Assembly: GCF_017592545.1 (NCBI RefSeq)
Contig: NZ_JAGFOA010000004.1
Location: 186,001-250,000, forward strand
Direction: 5' to 3'
Origin: Microbacterium stercoris
Lineage (GTDB): Bacteria; Actinomycetota; Actinomycetes; Actinomycetales; Microbacteriaceae
DNA: 64,000 nt
How positions within the stretch are numbered: position 1 is the first letter of the stretch; the number at the start of each line of letters is the position of its first letter. The notes under the pieces are model-generated. The model saw only the letters and a program-made list of their open reading frames with translations. It ran no database searches and was not told the DNA's origin. The translations under genes were made by a program, and so were the position numbers. This document shows positions 36,217 to 45,788 of this stretch, piece by piece.

Positions 36217-36816
36217 ATGGATGAGAACGAGAAGCCGCGCGAGCGCAGGGTGCTCGGCGTCGCCGAACTTCGGGCCCTCGGGCACCCGCTGCGCATGCGC
36301 ATCTTCGACATCCTCAGCCAGCACGGTCCGCAGACGTCCAGCACGCTCGCGGAGCTGACGGGGGAGTCGTCGGGGTCCACCAGCTACCATCTGCGCATTC
36401 TCGCCAAGCAGGACCTGATCCGCGAGATTCCTGAGCGCAGCGTGGGGCGTGAGCGCTGGTGGGAGCGCCCCCGTGGCCAGACATCGTGGGGCGACACGGA
36501 GGAGACGCGCACCCCCGCCGGACGTGCGGCGCTGCAGGCGGCTACCTCCGAGTTCCACCGCCTTCGCAACGAGGACACGACCGACTTCTTCACCCGCCGT
36601 GTGGACCGTGAGCCGGAGGAATGGCGCGATGTGAGCTCCTCTTTCACGACGACCACCAGGATGACGGCCGCGCAGCTCGGAGAGCTGGCGGAACGCATCG
36701 AAGCGCTCATCACCGAAGCCGGTGAGCGTCACCGCGACCAGGAGGGCGACGACGTGCGCGTCGTGAGCATCCGGGCCGACCTGTTCCCGCTCTCTCCTCT
36801 CGGAGGTGCCTCATGA
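36217..36816 (+). CDS. ArsR-like winged-helix transcriptional regulator
   Basis: A 199-residue protein with an N-terminal ArsR/HTH_20-type winged helix: GVAELRALGHPLRMRIFDIL, then TLAELTGESSGSTSYHLRIL as the recognition helix region (about residues 45-68). The C-terminal about 110 residues are helical and probably mediate dimerisation or ligand sensing. The start follows a leaderless promoter overlapped by the TGCAAAGA operator array. Its stop overlaps the next small gene by 4 nt. No Cys-rich metal site is visible, so it is probably not a metal sensor. Confidence 0.88.
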   Translation: MDENEKPRERRVLGVAELRALGHPLRMRIFDILSQHGPQTSSTLAELTGESSGSTSYHLRILAKQDLIREIPERSVGRERWWERPRGQTSWGDTEETRTPAGRAALQAATSEFHRLRNEDTTDFFTRRVDREPEEWRDVSSSFTTTTRMTAAQLGELAERIEALITEAGERHRDQEGDDVRVVSIRADLFPLSPLGGAS

Positions 36817-37031
36817 CCGCCGTCACGCTGCCCCGACCGTCCGCAATGCGCATCACGGCGACGGAGCGCATCCTCTTGCGAGCCGCCGATGACCTCGCCG
36901 CGCACATCCATCGCCGCGCCATGCGGCGCGATGCCCGCCTGCTCGCCGACCTCGAGCGCGAGCGCGCGCTGGCTGACACGCGAATGCGAGCCATGCGCGC
37001 GATCGCGTACGACGTGCCGCGGCTCTTCTGA
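36813..37031 (+). CDS. Small hypothetical protein coupled to the HTH regulator
   Basis: A 72-residue, Arg/Ala-rich helical protein (RILLRAADDLAAHIHRRAMRR, LADLERERALADTRMRAMR). The ATG overlaps the regulator's stop codon by 4 nt, which argues for real translation. No domain is recognised. It could modulate the regulator or simply be co-expressed. It is convergent with the ABC-F gene. Confidence 0.68.
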   Translation: MTAVTLPRPSAMRITATERILLRAADDLAAHIHRRAMRRDARLLADLERERALADTRMRAMRAIAYDVPRLF

Positions 37032-37049
37032 CACGCCGCGCGCAAGACC

Positions 37050-38669
37050 TCAGCTCAGCTCGAGCCGAGGCCAGTCGGCGAGCTCGTCGCGCATCCGGCG
37101 GTCGTGCGTCGCGATGACCACCGCGGCGGGCGTCACTCGCAGCGCGCGTGTCAACTCGTCGACGAGATCGATGGACAGGTGGTTCGTCGGCTCATCGAGC
37201 AGCAGCACGTGCGGAACGTGCACGAGCGCACGAGCGAGTTCGAACCGGCGACGCCGCCCCACCGAGAGCTCGCCGATCGGGCGATCGAGCTCTTCCTCGG
37301 ACAGCAGCCCGAGAGCCGCGATCGGCACCACGAGATCCGGGTCCAGTTCGCCCGTCTTCAGCAGGGCCAGAGCCTCTTCCCCGTAGGCCTTGAAGCCCGT
37401 GCGCTGGGCCGCCGGGCCCGCCAGCCGCGGACTCTCCTGGCGCACCACGCCGATGCGGGCGCCGGGGATCACCTCGCGGACGCCCCGGTCGAGCTTGATC
37501 GCGCCGCCGAGCGCGGCGAGCAGGGTCGACTTCCCGCTGCCGTTCGGCCCGGTGATGAGCAGGCGACCGGAGGCCGTGATGTCGATGCGTGTGCCCGGAA
37601 GGTCAAGACGATCGCCGACGCGGGGCGAGCGCAGATCGATGACGGGCCGGGAGCGGTCCCAGTCGGGGGACGCTGCGGGCAGGTCGGGGAAAGCGAGCTC
37701 CACGGGAGGCACGGGCACCTCGATCGCCTCGGCCTCGAGCTTCTGCACCAGCCTGTCGGCCGCCTTCACATGGATGCGGGCACCCGTCTGGCGGCGGTGC
37801 TTGTTGGAGCCCTTCGGCGGTCGCCATTCATCCGACAGCCCCTCGTAGGTGCGATCGAGGCGGAAGGCGAGCTTCTCGGCGCGCTGGCGCTCGGCCGCGT
37901 ACCGCTGGCGCCACCTGTGCAGTGCCTGGTTCTTCGCGAAACGGTAGGAGAGGTAGCCGGGCTGCCCGTAGAGCACCGGCTTGCCATCCCAGGACGGATC
38001 GAGGTCGAGGATCGCCGTGGCCACGTCATCCAGCAGCTCGCGATCGTGTGTGACGACGACCACACCGCCGCGCCAGGCGGCCAGCTCCGTGGTGAGGAAG
38101 GCGATGGCGGCGTCGTCGAGGTGGTTCGTCGGCTCGTCGAGCAGCAGCAGGTCGCTGCGCTCGGCGAGGCGGCAGGCGAGACGCACGCGGAATCGCTGTC
38201 CGACGCTCAGCTCGGCGAGCTTCAGCGCGGGATCGCGGGGTGCGCCCAACCGCGTGAGCGCGACGTCGACGCGACGGTCCGCATCCCACGCGGCGAGGTG
38301 CTCGACGTTCGCGAGGGCACGCTGAAGCGCCGCGAGGTCGCCCGACTCGTGGTCGAAGGCCGCGACGGCCTCGTCCAGAGCGGCGGACGCGGCGCGCACA
38401 CCGGCGAGCGCCGTCTGCACCAGGTCGCCGATCGTCTGGCCCGGCTCGGGATGGAGCTCCTGCTCGACGAGCGCGATCGTGCCCTGCCGGCGGATCTCTC
38501 CGCCGGAGGGCGTGAGGTCGCCGGCCAGCAGGTGCAGCAGGGTCGACTTGCCTGACCCGTTCTCGCCGACGATGCCGAGCCGCACACCCTCGGAGATGCC
38601 GACGTTCACCCCGCGGATGACGGGGCGTCCGGGGTAGGAGAACGTCAGCTCCGACGCGATGAGATGCAT
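37050..38669 (-). CDS. ABC-F family ATPase
   Basis: A 539-residue soluble protein with two ABC domains and no membrane segments. Walker A motifs are GENGSGKST (near residue 36) and GPNGSGKST (near residue 360); signature motifs are LSVGQRFRVRLA and LSVGRRRRFELA; Walker B is LLLLDEPTNHLD and VLLLDEPTNHLS. The DEPTNHL repeat and the interdomain linker (rich in Arg/Lys around residues 240-310) define ABC-F. Members act on the ribosome in translation factor or antibiotic-resistance roles. Which one applies is not readable here. A small gene and valS lie upstream on the same strand. Confidence 0.92.
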   Translation of the reverse strand: MHLIASELTFSYPGRPVIRGVNVGISEGVRLGIVGENGSGKSTLLHLLAGDLTPSGGEIRRQGTIALVEQELHPEPGQTIGDLVQTALAGVRAASAALDEAVAAFDHESGDLAALQRALANVEHLAAWDADRRVDVALTRLGAPRDPALKLAELSVGQRFRVRLACRLAERSDLLLLDEPTNHLDDAAIAFLTTELAAWRGGVVVVTHDRELLDDVATAILDLDPSWDGKPVLYGQPGYLSYRFAKNQALHRWRQRYAAERQRAEKLAFRLDRTYEGLSDEWRPPKGSNKHRRQTGARIHVKAADRLVQKLEAEAIEVPVPPVELAFPDLPAASPDWDRSRPVIDLRSPRVGDRLDLPGTRIDITASGRLLITGPNGSGKSTLLAALGGAIKLDRGVREVIPGARIGVVRQESPRLAGPAAQRTGFKAYGEEALALLKTGELDPDLVVPIAALGLLSEEELDRPIGELSVGRRRRFELARALVHVPHVLLLDEPTNHLSIDLVDELTRALRVTPAAVVIATHDRRMRDELADWPRLELS

Positions 38670-38676
38670 ACGCGCC

Positions 38677-38886
38677 TCAGAACCGCTCCGTCGTGACCGA
38701 TCCGTCCGCGTGCAGCGCGACCTCGAAGCCCGCATCCAGCTCGGCCAGCGGACGCCCCTCGAGGAAGGTCAGCGTCCAGGATCCGGTCGCGCCCTGCGCC
38801 TCGACCGCGCGGATCGCGTCGTGCAGGACGGCCGGGACGCGGGCGGGGATGTCCCCGCCCGCGCTCCATCGGGTGCCGAGCTGCAT
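38677..38886 (-). CDS. Conserved small protein between valS and ABC-F gene
   Basis: A 69-residue protein: LGTRWSAGGDIPARVPAVLHDAI followed by SWTLTFLEGRPLAELDAGFEV. Its ATG overlaps the valS stop codon (TGATG), so it is translationally coupled to valS. The pattern of a basic start, a Trp-rich strand and an EGRP-x3-LD turn recurs in small actinobacterial proteins I cannot name. The function is unknown. Confidence 0.72.
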   Translation of the reverse strand: MQLGTRWSAGGDIPARVPAVLHDAIRAVEAQGATGSWTLTFLEGRPLAELDAGFEVALHADGSVTTERF

Positions 38887-41456
38887 CAGGCGGGCGCTTC
38901 CGTCTCGGCGAGATCGATGCGCGTCACCGCGAACTCCTCGCCGTCGGTGATCTCGAGCTCGGCGATGCGGCCGACGGCCTTGAGATCGCCGCTCACGCGA
39001 CGAAGCGCCGCGGCTGTGGCGGCGGGGGCGGTGATGGACGCGACGGCGACCGGGGTCTTCTGCGACGCCTTCGCTTCGGTCTTCGCGCGGCGGATGCCGA
39101 TCAGGGCCTCCGAGGCGGCGGTGAGCACGGCGAGGTCGCCCTCGATGCCCGACGGCGTCGGCCAGGCGGCGGTGTGCACGGAGCCCTCCTGGAACCAGGA
39201 CCACACCTCCTCGGACGCGAACGAGAGCACCGGCGCGAACAGGCGCGTGAGCGTCTCGAGGGCGGTGCGCAGGGCCAGTGCCGCCGACGCCTGCCCCGGG
39301 TTCTCCTGGTCGTAGGCGCGCTCCTTGACGAGTTCGAGGTAGTCGTCGCAGAACGTCCAGAAGAACGACTCCGACAGCTCCAGAGCGCGCGCGTGGTCGT
39401 ACGCCTCGAGCGCCGTGGTGGCGTCGGCGACGACCCGGTCGAGGCCGGCGAGCATCGACAGGTCGAGCGGGTCGGTGATCTCGGCGCCCTCGGGGACCGG
39501 GAACGACAGGACGAACTTCGCCGCGTTGAGCAGCTTGATCGCGAGGCGTCGGCCGATCTTGATCTGCGTCGGGTTCTGCGGGTCGAACGCGGCGTCGGTG
39601 CCGAGACGGCTGGAGGCCGCCCAGTAGCGCACCGCGTCGGATCCGTGCTGCGCCAGGATGTCCGCGGGCGTGACGACATTGCCCTTCGACTTCGACATCT
39701 TCTTGCGGTCGGGATCGACGATGAATCCGGAGATCGACGCGTGGGCCCACGGGGTGCGGTCGTCCTCGAGGGCACTGCGCAGCAGCGTCGAGAACAGCCA
39801 GGTGCGGATGATGTCCTGGCCCTGCGGGCGCACGTCGAACGGCGCCACGAGGTTCCACAGCTCCTCGTCGCGCTGCCAGCCGCCCACGATCTGGGGCGTC
39901 AGCGAGGAGGTCGCCCACGTGTCGAGCACGTCGGTCTCTCCGACGAAGCCACCGGGAACGCCGCGCTGCTCGGCGGTGAAGCCGGTCGGTACATCCGTGG
40001 AGGGGTCGACGGGCAGCTGGGCGACGTCGGCGTAGATGACCTCGCCCTGCTCGCCGTTCTCATCGAGGCGGTACCAGACCGGGATCGCCACGCCGAAGAA
40101 GCGCTGACGCGACACGAGCCAGTCGCCCGAGAGCCCGTTCACCCAGTTCTCGTAGCGCACGCGCATGAACTCGGGGTGCCATTCGATCTGCCGGCCGAGC
40201 TCGAGGAGGCGCTCCTTGAGCTTCTCGTCGCGCGCGCCGTTGGTGAGGTACCACTGCTTGGTGGAGACGATCTCGAGCGGGCGGTCGCCCTTCTCGAAGA
40301 ACTTCACCGGGTGCATAAAGGGCTTGCCGACCTCGAGCAGGCCGCCGGCGGCCTCGAGCAGCTCGACCATCTTCTTCTTCGCGCTGAAGACGGTGAGACC
40401 CACGAGCTCGGCGTAGGCCGCCTTGCCCTCCTCGCTCGTGATGGCTTCGGGGGCATCCGCCACGACGCGGCCGTCGAGGCCGATGATCGTGCGGATCGGC
40501 AGGTCGAGCTCGCGCCACCAGATCATGTCGGTGACGTCGCCGAAGGTGCAGACCATGGCGATGCCGGATCCCTTGTCCTGCTGCGCGAGGGGGTGCGCGA
40601 GCACCGGCACCTCGACGCCGAAGACCGGCGTGGTCACGGTCTTGCCGAAGTACGCCTTGTAGCGCTCGTCCTCGGGGTGGGCCACGAGGGCGACGCACGC
40701 GGCCAGCAGCTCGGGGCGCGTCGTCATGATCTCGATGTCGCCGGATCCGTCGGTCTTGCCGAAGGCGAGCCGGTGGTACTGAGCCTGCTGCTCGCGGTCC
40801 TCGAGCTCGGCCTGCGCGATGGCGCTGCGGAAGTCGATGTCCCAGAGGGTGGGGGCGAGGGCACGGTAGGCCTCGCCGCGGTCGGCCGAGCGCAGGAACG
40901 CGAGCTGGCTCGTGCGGATCGTCTCTTCCGAGATCGTGCGGTAGGTCTGCGTCCAGTCGACCGAGAGACCGAGGTCGCGCCACAGCTCCTCGAAGGTCTT
41001 CTCGTCCTCGACCGTGAGCCTCTCGCAGAGCTCGATGAAGTTGCGGCGGCTGACCGGCACCTGGTCGGCGGCCTTCAGGCTCTTGGCGTCGCCGTTGAAG
41101 GGCGGCACGAAGTCGGCGTCGTAGGCGAGGGACGGATCGCAGCGCACGCCGTAGTAGTTCTGGACGCGGCGCTCGGTCGGGAGGCCGTTGTCGTCCCAGC
41201 CGATCGGATAGAACACGGTCTTGCCGCGCATGCGCTCGAAACGCGCCTTCACGTCGGTGTGCGTGTACGAGAACACGTGGCCGATGTGCAGCGAGCCCGA
41301 CGCGGTCGGAGGCGGCGTGTCGACCGAGTAGACGCCGGCGCGGCCGACGGCCTTGGCCGCGTCACGGTCGAACAGGTACGTTCCCTGCTCTTCCCACGCG
41401 GTTCCCCACTTGGATTCGAGACCCTCGAGCGCGGGCTTTTCGGGAATGGCGGCCAT
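38886..41456 (-). CDS. valS: Valine--tRNA ligase
   Basis: An 856-residue class I aminoacyl-tRNA synthetase charging tRNA-Val. The HIGH motif is in GSLHIGHVFSYTHTD (near residue 57) and the KMSKS motif in KKMSKSKGNVVTPADIL (near residue 585). The CP1 editing domain lies between (for example EIMTTRPELLAACVALVAHPED). The C-terminal anticodon-binding domain includes FWTFCDDYLELVKERAYD. GAGGAG precedes the ATG at 41456. No T-box is seen upstream, in contrast to ileS. The downstream small gene overlaps its stop codon. Confidence 0.97.
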   Translation of the reverse strand: MAAIPEKPALEGLESKWGTAWEEQGTYLFDRDAAKAVGRAGVYSVDTPPPTASGSLHIGHVFSYTHTDVKARFERMRGKTVFYPIGWDDNGLPTERRVQNYYGVRCDPSLAYDADFVPPFNGDAKSLKAADQVPVSRRNFIELCERLTVEDEKTFEELWRDLGLSVDWTQTYRTISEETIRTSQLAFLRSADRGEAYRALAPTLWDIDFRSAIAQAELEDREQQAQYHRLAFGKTDGSGDIEIMTTRPELLAACVALVAHPEDERYKAYFGKTVTTPVFGVEVPVLAHPLAQQDKGSGIAMVCTFGDVTDMIWWRELDLPIRTIIGLDGRVVADAPEAITSEEGKAAYAELVGLTVFSAKKKMVELLEAAGGLLEVGKPFMHPVKFFEKGDRPLEIVSTKQWYLTNGARDEKLKERLLELGRQIEWHPEFMRVRYENWVNGLSGDWLVSRQRFFGVAIPVWYRLDENGEQGEVIYADVAQLPVDPSTDVPTGFTAEQRGVPGGFVGETDVLDTWATSSLTPQIVGGWQRDEELWNLVAPFDVRPQGQDIIRTWLFSTLLRSALEDDRTPWAHASISGFIVDPDRKKMSKSKGNVVTPADILAQHGSDAVRYWAASSRLGTDAAFDPQNPTQIKIGRRLAIKLLNAAKFVLSFPVPEGAEITDPLDLSMLAGLDRVVADATTALEAYDHARALELSESFFWTFCDDYLELVKERAYDQENPGQASAALALRTALETLTRLFAPVLSFASEEVWSWFQEGSVHTAAWPTPSGIEGDLAVLTAASEALIGIRRAKTEAKASQKTPVAVASITAPAATAAALRRVSGDLKAVGRIAELEITDGEEFAVTRIDLAETEAPA

Positions 41457-41575
41457 AAGGATCTCCTCGTTATAGACGGCACGGTGTCTGCGTGCCTGAG
41501 TGTGGGGGTTGTGCGCCCAGTCTACCGGTCGTGCCCGCCAGACCCGGCTGGGCCGTGTCCGGATCCCCGTGCGGC

Positions 41576-42232
41576 TCAGTCCCGGACGTCGACGCCCGCC
41601 GCGGCGGCGAAGACGGGGGCGAGGCGCTCGACCTGGAGCGAGGTGAGGGTGACCCCGCGAAGCGACATCACGTCGAGGAACGAGAGGGCGTCGAGGCCGC
41701 GCAGATCGACCGCGGCGCAGCGCATGCCGCGGGGATCGACCTCGTCGGCGCGCGAGTCCTCGAAGGCCACGCGGGTGAGTGTCGCCTGCGGGAGGTCGAG
41801 GGCGCGCAGCGTGCAGCCGGCGATCAGCACGTCCTCGGCCCGTGCACCGCCGAGCGTCAGGTAGTCGATGCGCACGTCGCGCAGTTCGAGCTCGGCGACG
41901 CGGGAGCCCAGCAGATCGAGAGTGCCGATGCGCCCGCCCGTGATGCGCAGTCGTCGGATCGTCGTGTCACGCATGGAGACGGACGCGGCGCGCAGGTCTG
42001 AGATCGTCACGTCGAGCAGTGTGGCGCCGGCGAGATCGAGCGATTCGACGGAGGACGACTCGATCGCACACTCCTCGAGAGACGAGTGCGCGAGCTCGAC
42101 CCTGCCCTGGAGCTCCGCGAAGCGCGCCTGGTGGAAGTCGCCGTGTCGCGCGGGGGACGCCTCGGTGAGCACCGCCGCCAGATCGGGTGCGGACACCCGC
42201 GGAGCGATCGGACCCGAGCTCTTTTTGATCAT
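41576..42232 (-). CDS. Pentapeptide-repeat-like protein
   Basis: A 218-residue protein with a right-handed beta-helix pattern of pentapeptide-like repeats (LDLAGATLLDVTISDLRAAS, VAELELRDVRIDYLTLGGAR, LRALDLPQATLTRVAFEDSR). Such proteins are often DNA mimics or scaffold proteins; the role here is unknown. The start at 42232 has TACCGT (42239-42244, reverse strand) 6 nt upstream, the leaderless arrangement. It is divergent from the T-box-controlled ileS; the two -10 elements lie 22 bp apart. Confidence 0.8.
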   Translation of the reverse strand: MIKKSSGPIAPRVSAPDLAAVLTEASPARHGDFHQARFAELQGRVELAHSSLEECAIESSSVESLDLAGATLLDVTISDLRAASVSMRDTTIRRLRITGGRIGTLDLLGSRVAELELRDVRIDYLTLGGARAEDVLIAGCTLRALDLPQATLTRVAFEDSRADEVDPRGMRCAAVDLRGLDALSFLDVMSLRGVTLTSLQVERLAPVFAAAAGVDVRD

Positions 42233-42265
42233 GAGCCCACGGTACCGAGGGCCGCCGACACCGCG

Positions 42266-42271
42266 TAGAAT
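42266..42271 (+). promoter_or_regulatory. -10 element of the ileS leader
   Basis: TAGAAT, close to the TATAAT consensus, placed about 7 nt before the predicted 5' end of the T-box leader. Confidence 0.55.
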
Positions 42272-42277
42272 CGTGGG

Positions 42278-42464
42278 AGCAGCGTCGATCCGGATATCAC
42301 CGGGGAGCTCGCGGAAGAACGGGCTCCGGCCTCAGTAGAACCGCGCGGGGCAGGCCCGTCACAGCCGCAGTGAGAGCGGCGGCTCCGGCATGGGGTCGCA
42401 AGCGGGGTGGTACCGCGGGCGAGTGCCCGTCCTCGCAGACCGATCCGGATCTGCTGGAGTGAAG
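42278..42464 (+). promoter_or_regulatory. Isoleucine T-box riboswitch (translational type)
   Basis: The leader of ileS carries the T-box core TGGTACCGCGG (42408-42418) followed by GGGC-GAGT-GCCC. Upstream, CCGG-ATATCA-CCGG (42290-42303) is a very short stem whose loop contains the Ile codon ATC (42296-42298), the specifier expected of actinobacterial ileS T-boxes with ultrashort Stem I. GGAGC and GCTCC around 42304-42327 form a second stem. The ribosome-binding GGAG (42456-42459) ends 5 nt before the ATG and there is no terminator, so translational control is likely. Uncharged tRNA-Ile should activate ileS. Confidence 0.9.
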
Positions 42465-45400
42465 ATGACCTACCCGAAGCCCTCCGCCTTCGGCCCTGCC
42501 GCCGATCAGGCTCTCGTCCCGAGCCCCCGCTTCCCCGACGTCGAGCGCGATGTGCTCGCGTTCTGGGAGAAGGACGACACCTTCCGCGCCTCGATCGCGC
42601 AGCGCAAGGGCGCCGACGAGTGGGTCTTCTACGACGGCCCGCCGTTCGCGAACGGCCTGCCGCACTACGGCCACCTCCTCACCGGCTACGCCAAGGACCT
42701 CTTCCCGCGCTTCCAGACGATGCGCGGCAAGAAGGTCGACCGCGTCTTCGGCTGGGACACCCACGGCCTGCCGGCCGAGCTCGAGGCGATGAAGCAGCTC
42801 GGCATCACCGAGAAGAGCGAGATCGAGGCCATGGGCATCGATGCGTTCAACGCGAAGGCCCGCGAGTCGGTGCTCGCATACACGCGCGAGTGGCAGGACT
42901 ACGTCAACCGCATGGCGCGCTGGGTCGATTTCGAGCGGGGCTACAAGACGCTCGACACGTCGTTCATGGAGAGCGTGCTGTGGGCGTTCAAGACGCTCTA
43001 CGACAAGGGCCTCGCATACGAGGGCTATCGCGTGCTCCCGTACTGCTGGCGCGATCAGACGCCGCTGTCGAACCACGAGCTGCGGATGGACGACGACGTC
43101 TACAAGATGCGTCAGGATCCGTCCGTGACGGTGAGCTTCCCGCTCACGGGTGCGAAGGCGGCCGAGCTGGGTCTCGAGGGCGTCCGCGCCCTGGCCTGGA
43201 CGACCACCCCGTGGACGCTCCCGACGAACCTCGCCCTCGCGGTCGGCCCGGCCATCACGTACGCCGTGCTGCCCGTCGGCCCGAACGGCGCGAAGGAGGG
43301 CGCGGAGGGCGCCGAGTTCCTGCTCGCGGAGGACCTGCTCGGCGGCTACGCCAAGGACCTCGGCTACGAGTCGGCGGATGAGGCGAAGGCCGCCGTGCGC
43401 GCTCTCGTCACGGGTGCCGACCTCGGCGGCGTCACCTACGAGCGCCTGTTCGACTACTACGCCGACACCGACACCTGGGGCACCGAGAAGGCCTGGCAGA
43501 TCCTGGTGGACGACTACGTCTCGACCGGCGACGGCACCGGCATCGTCCACCAGGCACCGGCCTTCGGTGAGGACGACAAGCGCCTGAGCGACGCGGCGGG
43601 CATCCCGACGATCATCTCCCTGGGCGACGACGGCCGCTTCCTCGATGTGGTCTCGGATGTCGCGGGCGAGCTCTGGATGGACGCCAACACGCCGCTCGTG
43701 CGCCTGCTGCGCCAGAACGGTCGCCTGCTGCGCCTCGCATCGTACGAGCACTCGTACCCGCACTGCTGGCGCTGCCGGAACCCCCTCATCTACAAGGCGG
43801 TGTCGAGCTGGTTCGTACGCGTCACGGACGTCAAGGACCGCCTGCTCGAGCACAACCAGGAGATCACCTGGGCCCCCGAGAACGTCAAGGACGGCCAGTT
43901 CGGCAAGTGGCTCGAGGGCTCGCGCGACTGGTCGATCAGCCGAAACCGCTTCTGGGGCTCGCCGATCCCGATCTGGAAGTCGGATGACGCGAACTATCCG
44001 CGTGTCGACGCCTACGGCTCGCTCGAGGATCTGGAGCGTGACTTCGGCCGCCTCCCGCTCAACGAGCAGGGCGAGGTGGACCTGCACCGTCCGTACATCG
44101 ACGACCTGACGCGCCCGAACCCGGACGACCCCACGGGCCAGAGCACCATGCGCCGCATCGAGGACGTGTTCGACGTGTGGTTCGACTCGGGCTCCATGCC
44201 GTTCGCGCAGGTGCACTATCCGTTCGAGAACCAGGAGTGGTTCGATTCGCACTCGCCGGCCGACTTCATCGTCGAGTACATCGGCCAGACGCGCGGCTGG
44301 TTCTACGTGATGCATGTGCTGTCGACGGCGCTGTTCGACCGTCCGGCATTCTCGGGTGTCTCGTGCCACGGCATCGTGCTGGGCTCCGACGGTCAGAAGA
44401 TGTCGAAGTCGCTGCGCAATTACCCGGACGTGTCGGAGGTCTTCGACCGCGACGGATCCGATGCGATGCGCTGGTTCCTGATGTCGTCGAGCGTGCTGCG
44501 CGGCGGAAACCTCATCGTCACCGAGGAGGGCATCCGCTCGGGTGTGCGGGAGTTCCTGCTGCCCCTGTGGAACTCGTTCTACTTCTTCTCGACGTACGCG
44601 AACGCGGCGGGCGGGCCCGCGGGATCCGGCTACGAGGCGAAGTGGTCCACCGCGTCGACCGACGTGCTCGACCGCCACATCCTGGCGCTGCTCGGCGACC
44701 TGGTGCGCGATGTCGCCGCCGACCTCGACGTGCTCGACTCGACCACGGCCGCGGCCCGCCTGCGCGACTTCGCCGAGGTGCTGACGAACTGGTACATCCG
44801 CCGCTCGCGCGACCGCTTCTGGACGGGCGTGACCGACGACCCGAAGTCGACCGAGGCCTTCGACACCCTCTACACGGTGCTCGAGACGCTCACCCGCGTC
44901 GCGGCCCCGATGATCCCGCTTGTGTCGGAGCGCATCTGGCAGGGGCTGACGGGCGGCCGCTCGGTCCACCTGACCGACTGGCCCGACGCCACGGCGTTCC
45001 CGGCCGCGGCGGACATCCGCGAGGCCATGGACGCCGTGCGCGAGGCCTCGAGCGTCGCGAACGCCCTCCGCAAGAAAGAGGGGCTGCGCGTGCGCCTGCC
45101 CCTGGCCAAGCTCACGGTCGTCACCGCTCACGAGGGTCTCGGCCAGTTCGAGGACATCCTGCGCGACGAGCTGAACGTCAAGGCCGTCGAGCTCGTCGCC
45201 CTGGGGGAGAACACGGGTGCCGAGTACGGGATTTCGCACCGCCTCACGATCAACGCGCGCGCCGCGGGACCGCGCCTGGGCAAGCAGGTGCAGCAGGCGA
45301 TAAAGGCCGCACGCGAGGGCTTCTGGACCGAACAGGACGGCGTTGTCACCGTCGACGGCCTGGCGCTCGAGCCGGGGGAGTACGAGCTCGTGCTCGAGAC

Positions 45401-45788
45401 CGCCGGCCGACCGGAGGGTGAGGCGCTCGCACTGCTGCCGACCGGCGGCTTCGTGCTGCTCGACACCACGACGACGCCCGAGCTCGAGGCCGAGGGTCTG
45501 GCGCGCGACGTGATCCGCGCCGTGCAGGACACCCGCAAGGCCGCCGACTTCGACGTCTCCGACCGGATCCGCCTGACGCTGGCCTTCTCGGACGCGGCTG
45601 ATGCCGCCGCCGTGCGGTCCGCCGCCGAGGTCGCCGACGTCGCGGGCGAGACGCTCGCCGTCGAGTTCGCCGTCGTCGACGGCGCGGACGCCGGTGCCGC
45701 CGAGCACACCGTCGTGGTGAAGGCGGGCACGTACGCCAACGCCGGTGACTTCGCGGTCGCCGTCAGCCGGATCGGAGCAGCGCAGTGA
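42465..45788 (+). CDS. ileS: Isoleucine--tRNA ligase
   Basis: A 1107-residue class I synthetase of the long (eukaryal/actinobacterial-like) IleRS type. The HIGH-motif region is [16 protein letters not shown] (near residue 67), the KMSKS motif is [15 protein letters not shown] (near residue 645), and the editing domain contains [19 protein letters not shown]. The ATG at 42465 follows GGAG and lies directly after the T-box. It overlaps folC by 4 nt at the 3' end, so ileS, folC and a DUF4233 gene form one operon under T-box control. Confidence 0.97.
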   Translation: MTYPKPSAFGPAADQALVPSPRFPDVERDVLAFWEKDDTFRASIAQRKGADEWVFYDGPPFANGLPHYGHLLTGYAKDLFPRFQTMRGKKVDRVFGWDTHGLPAELEAMKQLGITEKSEIEAMGIDAFNAKARESVLAYTREWQDYVNRMARWVDFERGYKTLDTSFMESVLWAFKTLYDKGLAYEGYRVLPYCWRDQTPLSNHELRMDDDVYKMRQDPSVTVSFPLTGAKAAELGLEGVRALAWTTTPWTLPTNLALAVGPAITYAVLPVGPNGAKEGAEGAEFLLAEDLLGGYAKDLGYESADEAKAAVRALVTGADLGGVTYERLFDYYADTDTWGTEKAWQILVDDYVSTGDGTGIVHQAPAFGEDDKRLSDAAGIPTIISLGDDGRFLDVVSDVAGELWMDANTPLVRLLRQNGRLLRLASYEHSYPHCWRCRNPLIYKAVSSWFVRVTDVKDRLLEHNQEITWAPENVKDGQFGKWLEGSRDWSISRNRFWGSPIPIWKSDDANYPRVDAYGSLEDLERDFGRLPLNEQGEVDLHRPYIDDLTRPNPDDPTGQSTMRRIEDVFDVWFDSGSMPFAQVHYPFENQEWFDSHSPADFIVEYIGQTRGWFYVMHVLSTALFDRPAFSGVSCHGIVLGSDGQKMSKSLRNYPDVSEVFDRDGSDAMRWFLMSSSVLRGGNLIVTEEGIRSGVREFLLPLWNSFYFFSTYANAAGGPAGSGYEAKWSTASTDVLDRHILALLGDLVRDVAADLDVLDSTTAAARLRDFAEVLTNWYIRRSRDRFWTGVTDDPKSTEAFDTLYTVLETLTRVAAPMIPLVSERIWQGLTGGRSVHLTDWPDATAFPAAADIREAMDAVREASSVANALRKKEGLRVRLPLAKLTVVTAHEGLGQFEDILRDELNVKAVELVALGENTGAEYGISHRLTINARAAGPRLGKQVQQAIKAAREGFWTEQDGVVTVDGLALEPGEYELVLETAGRPEGEALALLPTGGFVLLDTTTTPELEAEGLARDVIRAVQDTRKAADFDVSDRIRLTLAFSDAADAAAVRSAAEVADVAGETLAVEFAVVDGADAGAAEHTVVVKAGTYANAGDFAVAVSRIGAAQ

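Noticed and set aside
42297..45707. 1136-codon open frame antisense to ileS
   Set aside because: GC-rich third positions of ileS remove stops on the other strand; the translation is low-complexity Arg/Val/Leu/Asp with no family resemblance.
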